A stretch of DNA of 18,519 nt from Gemmatimonadota bacterium (GTDB lineage: Bacteria; Gemmatimonadota; Gemmatimonadetes; Gemmatimonadales; Gemmatimonadaceae), in contig JARIET010000023.1 in the NCBI GenBank assembly GCA_031127185.1, positions 1-18,519 of the forward strand, written 5' to 3'. A model generated the notes under the pieces. That model worked only from the letters and a program-made list of their open reading frames with translations. It made no database searches and was not told the origin of the DNA. Shown piece after piece: positions 14,916-18,519 of the stretch. A program made the translations under genes and the position numbers. How positions within the stretch are numbered: the first letter of the stretch is position 1; the number at the start of each line of letters is the position of its first letter.

Positions 14916-17618
14916 ATGCACGACATCGCACAGCTGAACGCAACGCTCGCGGGCCGGTACCAGCTTGAGCGCCAGGTGGGAGCGGGTGGCATGGCCACCG
15001 TCTACCTCGCCCACGACCTCAAGCACAATCGCAAAGTCGCGGTCAAAGTGCTGAATCCCGACTTGGCCGCCGTGATCGGCTCAGAGCGGTTTCTCACCGA
15101 GATCCAGGTCACAGCGAGCTTGCACCATCCGCATCTGCTCCCGCTCTTTGATTCCGGCGAGGCCGATGGCGCGCTCTACTATGTGATGCCGTATATCGAG
15201 GGCGAGACGCTGCGGCAGCGACTGTCGCGCGAGCGCCAGCTCGGCGTGAGCGATGCCCTGCGCTTCGCCACGGCGATCGGCGGTGCACTCGACTATGCAC
15301 ACCGTCACGGCGTGATTCATCGTGACCTCAAGCCCGAAAACGTGCTGATCCACGACGGTCAGCCACTCGTGATGGACTTCGGGATTGCGCTCGCAGTGAG
15401 TAACGCGGGCGGGCCGCGCATCACGCAGTCCGGGCTCTCCCTCGGCACGCCGCACTACATGTCGCCGGAGCAAGCCAGCGGTGGTGGACAGATCGACCCG
15501 CGCAGTGACCTGTATTCGCTTGGCGCGATGCTGTATGAAATGCTCGTCGGCGACCCGCCGCACACTGGGAGCACGATCCAGGCGGTGATCGCCCGCGTCC
15601 TTGCCGACAAGCCGGCCAGCGTACGCGCGTCGCGCGACAGCGTTCCTGAACATGTCGACGCGGCTGTGATGCGCGCGCTGGCAAAGCTCCCGGCCGACCG
15701 TTTCGCGACAGCTGCAGAGTTCACAGATGCCCTCGCCGAGGCAGCACCGCTTGCACCCGTTCCCACAGAAATGGTGCCGGCGTTGCGCAGGCGGCGATCG
15801 CTGCGCGGCGTTGCTCTTTGGGGCGGCGGGCTTGTGGTTGCCGGGGTACTCGGCGCCGTGACAACAACGGCCCTGCGGTCTGCGCCGGCGCCGCACGCCG
15901 CTCAGTTTGCTGTCGCGCTCCCCGACACCACCACAATTCCCTCTTCCGGCCGCGCGCTGGCCGTGTCTCGCGATGGCGCTTGGATCGTGATGGCAGCCGA
16001 GAACCGCACAGGAACGGTCATGCTTCATATCCGTCCGTCGACTGAGGTGCAGTTCAAGTCCCTTGCCGGAACGGAGGGGGCTACCTCGCCGGCATTTTCG
16101 CCGGATGGGTCGCACATTGTGTTCACGGTGGGCGGACGAATTCAAAAAGTGCCGACCGCGGGCGGAGGAGTGCTGACCGTTGCCGACTCGGGTAGTGCCC
16201 AAACAAGTTGGGGCGGTCGGGATCAGGTTGTGTTTGCTCGTGGTGGAGACCTGTCGATCGTCCCTGCGGCAGGCGGAACTCCCCGCGTGTTCGCGCGCCC
16301 GGACAGCGCCGCAGGTCATGTCGCCTTCGGCTGGCCCGAGGTCCTTCCCAGCGGCGATCACGCGCTCATCACGCTCTGGAAAGGGCGAGTGTCGAACGAT
16401 TCCGCGTATCTGGCTGTGATCTCCACCAACGACGGAACGGTGCGGGAACTCGGCGTGCGGGGCACCGGTGCGCGGTATGCCTCTGGAAATGTGATTTACA
16501 CTGACGCTGCCGGAAAACTCTGGTCGGCACCATATGCGGCGGGCGATGCCACGCTCGGTGGAACACCGGTGCTGGTCGCCGAAAACGTGAGTGTGGACCC
16601 TGCGGGTGCGGCGGACGTGTCGGCATCGGGCGGCGGTCTTTTGCTCTACGCAGAGGTCGCCTCGATGCATGTACGAAGGACCAATGCGGCCGGCGGAGGC
16701 ACTGGCGCCGTCCGCGAAAGTTCGGTGCTTGTGACCACCGATTCGTCTGGTGCCGTGCAATCCGTCAGCTCGCAGCGCGAGCCGTTCTTCCAACCGCGGG
16801 TGTCGCCGGACGGCAAGCGCATCGCGGTAATGGTAGGCGGCCTGGCCGACACCGACGGAGACGTCTCTGTGTACGACCTGACCAGCGGTGCCCTCACGCG
16901 CCTGACACAGAATGCACAGATGACACGACCGGAGTGGGACGCGAGCGGCCGTCGCATCGCCTACCGGCCACGGCTGTTTATGATGGGTTCGTTTGTATCG
17001 CAGCCCGCTGATCGCAGCGGCACGCCGGCGCCCATCGGGGGCACGGAACAAACGGTCGCATTCTCCTGGGGCACTGCAGGGCGGTATCTGGCTATCGAAC
17101 GTCGATTGGATACGAACGAGGATGTCTGGATTGTGTCGCGGTCCGGTTCCCGCGCCGAGTTCCCGGTGGATACGACGGCCGCGTACGAGTCGCTCCCGCG
17201 TCTTTCGCCCGACGAGCGCTGGGTGGCGTATCTCTCAAATGAAGGCGGCAAGGATCAAGTCTACGTTCGTCCGGTTCCGGGCCCGGGTGCGCGCGTTCCG
17301 ATTTCCATCACCGGGGGCGAGTCGCCAACATGGGCACGCGACGGAAAAACGCTGTACTACGTGGAAGGCCAACACCTGATGGCGGCGCGAATCGCCGCGT
17401 CTCCTGAGTTTGAGGTCACGCGTCGCGACACGCTGATTGACCTCTCCACGACCGGATCGAAATACCTGCTTGACCGAGGCCTTCGAACCTTGAACTACGA
17501 TGTGCTTCCCGGCGGTGGGTTCGCGTTCCTCGCCACGAGCGGGCCCGTATCGTCCAACCGGCAGAATGTGATCGCCATGGTGGACTGGACCCGGCGGGTG
17601 CGCGGAACGGCGCCCTAA
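14916..17618 (+). CDS. Transmembrane Ser/Thr protein kinase with beta-propeller sensor domain (second of pair)
   Basis: This 900-aa paralogue of the preceding kinase shares long identical blocks with it (HPHLLPLFDSGEADG, the DYAHRHGV segment, RALAKLPADRFA). Its catalytic set is complete: VGAGGMATVY (21-30), Lys44, Glu62, HRDLKPEN (135-142), DFG (154-156) and LGTPHYMSPEQ (176-186). A membrane helix spans about 298-320. The C-terminal part carries propeller repeats with SPDG-like turns near residues 394, 629, 764 and 807, including LSNEGGKDQVYVRPVPGPG, a pattern common in this kinase type. The C-terminal domains of the two kinases differ much more than their kinase domains. GGAG at 14904-14907, 8 nt before the ATG, supports this start. 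With only 15 bp after the first kinase, the two are probably co-transcribed. Confidence 0.94.
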   Translation: MHDIAQLNATLAGRYQLERQVGAGGMATVYLAHDLKHNRKVAVKVLNPDLAAVIGSERFLTEIQVTASLHHPHLLPLFDSGEADGALYYVMPYIEGETLRQRLSRERQLGVSDALRFATAIGGALDYAHRHGVIHRDLKPENVLIHDGQPLVMDFGIALAVSNAGGPRITQSGLSLGTPHYMSPEQASGGGQIDPRSDLYSLGAMLYEMLVGDPPHTGSTIQAVIARVLADKPASVRASRDSVPEHVDAAVMRALAKLPADRFATAAEFTDALAEAAPLAPVPTEMVPALRRRRSLRGVALWGGGLVVAGVLGAVTTTALRSAPAPHAAQFAVALPDTTTIPSSGRALAVSRDGAWIVMAAENRTGTVMLHIRPSTEVQFKSLAGTEGATSPAFSPDGSHIVFTVGGRIQKVPTAGGGVLTVADSGSAQTSWGGRDQVVFARGGDLSIVPAAGGTPRVFARPDSAAGHVAFGWPEVLPSGDHALITLWKGRVSNDSAYLAVISTNDGTVRELGVRGTGARYASGNVIYTDAAGKLWSAPYAAGDATLGGTPVLVAENVSVDPAGAADVSASGGGLLLYAEVASMHVRRTNAAGGGTGAVRESSVLVTTDSSGAVQSVSSQREPFFQPRVSPDGKRIAVMVGGLADTDGDVSVYDLTSGALTRLTQNAQMTRPEWDASGRRIAYRPRLFMMGSFVSQPADRSGTPAPIGGTEQTVAFSWGTAGRYLAIERRLDTNEDVWIVSRSGSRAEFPVDTTAAYESLPRLSPDERWVAYLSNEGGKDQVYVRPVPGPGARVPISITGGESPTWARDGKTLYYVEGQHLMAARIAASPEFEVTRRDTLIDLSTTGSKYLLDRGLRTLNYDVLPGGGFAFLATSGPVSSNRQNVIAMVDWTRRVRGTAP

Positions 17619-18519
17619 CGTTCTCGCACGAGTGCAGCGAGTTCCTCCGTCGCCACGCGAGCCGCGTCGGCCGCAGGGCCTGGCTCGGCGTTGCGTCGGA
17701 GGCGCAGGTAGTGGCGGTACGCTGCGATCGCCTCCTCTGTCGCGCCGGTTTGTCGTGCGAGACGGGCGCGGCGCAATAGTTGCGTTGCCAGCAAGAACGG
17801 CTCCTGCTGCAGGTGCTGGCGTCTCCGCACGGCTGTGGTCGCCCGGGTCAAGTCGCCGCGCGCAACGAACAACCGTACGGCCTCGAGCGATGCCGCCTCG
17901 GAACGCATGCGAGAGACTCCCGATCCGGCCAAATACGCGTCAAGGTCGCGGAGTGAACTGGTGGTATCGATCGCGCCAGCTGCACCGTCGGCGATCGCAC
18001 GGATCGTGCGTGCGCACACCTCATTGTCAGTACCAAACTCGCGTGCGCGTCGGTCTGGCTTGAGCACTGGAGTCATCAAATCGCCCGCGACAGAATGTGC
18101 GGCGGCGCTGCGCGCGTGGAATCCGTCCCACCACGCATTCGTGCACGTGGCCAGCCAGCGATCCGTTTCGCTCGCACTGGTGAGACCCTGTCGCACAAAG
18201 CGCATCGACGCTTCGGCCCTGGGCCGCGAGCCCTCGCCATAGAGATACGACAGCACCGCAAGCTCGCGGGTCGCGAGGCTCGTGGGGTCGCGGTCTTGGA
18301 TAGCGCCGAGAATGCTGTCAGCGCGCTGCAAGCGGCCGATGTTGGTCTCGAACACCCATCGCTCGATCATCGCAGCGCGCCACGCATCGGCGTTCTGCGC
18401 GGTCTGCACAATCAGCCGCAGCGCTGAGTCAGCGTCCGTCAGTGGCAAGTCAAACGCTTGTGCCAAACGCGCCACACGGCGCAACTCGCTGCGGTCAAAC
18501 GCGGAGAAGTTCGCGCGTA
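17615..18519 (-). CDS. TPR-like helical protein, N-terminal part outside window
   Basis: The reading frame is open to the right edge of the window, so the start lies beyond 18519. A TTG at 18482-18484 is only a formal start candidate; residues upstream of it (SAFDRSEL) continue naturally. About 300 residues are visible, rich in Ala, Arg and Leu and almost entirely helical. They look like degenerate tetratricopeptide repeats (RLQRADSILGAI, AVRLFVARGDLTRATTAV, LLRRARLARQTGATEEAIAAYRHYLRLRR). The end, about 20 residues after the AYRHYLRL helix, is typical of the last TPR of bacterial kinase-TPR or BTAD-containing regulators. Given the two neighbouring kinases, a third kinase or a SARP-like regulator is possible, but no catalytic domain is visible. 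Its stop (TAG, 17615-17617) overlaps the kinase stop on the other strand. Confidence 0.75.
   Translation of the reverse strand, partial: RANFSAFDRSELRRVARLAQAFDLPLTDADSALRLIVQTAQNADAWRAAMIERWVFETNIGRLQRADSILGAIQDRDPTSLATRELAVLSYLYGEGSRPRAEASMRFVRQGLTSASETDRWLATCTNAWWDGFHARSAAAHSVAGDLMTPVLKPDRRAREFGTDNEVCARTIRAIADGAAGAIDTTSSLRDLDAYLAGSGVSRMRSEAASLEAVRLFVARGDLTRATTAVRRRQHLQQEPFLLATQLLRRARLARQTGATEEAIAAYRHYLRLRRNAEPGPAADAARVATEELAALVRER

Noticed and set aside
15081..17051. 656-codon open frame on the - strand, antisense to the second kinase
   Set aside because: It runs antisense to a well-supported kinase, encodes an Arg/His-rich composition typical of reversed GC-rich coding sequence, and has no recognisable domain.

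Overview
This high-GC window reads as chromosomal core sequence from a Gemmatimonadota-like bacterium (FCB superphylum). That is an inference. It rests on the GC-rich codon use, the tandem Ser/Thr kinases carrying C-terminal beta-propeller repeats, DUF983- and DUF5683-type proteins, and a promoter that resembles the TAnnTTTG type known from Bacteroidetes. No single marker proves the taxon.

Positions 2-4235 form a tightly packed translation/cofactor operon on the + strand: infB (5' end outside the window), rbfA, truB and ribF, with overlaps or 1-bp gaps at every junction. An AT-richer spacer (4236-4392) holds a C-rich repeat and the best promoter in the window. A second + strand run follows: secD-secF (the SecYEG-associated translocation motor), tatD, ridA, selD, then a tRNA-Sec gene with anticodon TCA. 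SelD makes selenophosphate and the tRNA carries selenocysteine, so these two adjacent genes predict that the organism decodes UGA as selenocysteine. No selenoprotein was found in the window.

From 9419 to 11823 lie three envelope-type genes: a small secreted or membrane protein resembling DUF5683, a TPM-domain protein with four CxC/CxxC pairs and a Gly/Ser tail, and a DUF983 membrane protein with a CxxC zinc-ribbon-like head. From 12015 to 17618 are two paralogous, head-to-tail transmembrane Ser/Thr kinases. Their kinase domains are very similar, while their predicted extracytoplasmic propeller domains have diverged. A convergent, window-truncated gene with a helical, TPR-like protein occupies 17615-18519 on the - strand; its stop codon overlaps that of the second kinase.

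No insertion sequences, phage genes, CRISPR arrays or rRNA genes were seen. No stretch of more than 300 bases lacks a gene. The longest spacers are 11824-12014, 9236-9418 (mostly the tRNA), 4236-4392 and 11195-11340. The window is mostly housekeeping. The parts most worth a second look are the selD/tRNA-Sec pair, the dispersed C-rich repeat, the FCB-like promoter motif, the TPM/zinc-ribbon architecture and the kinase pair.
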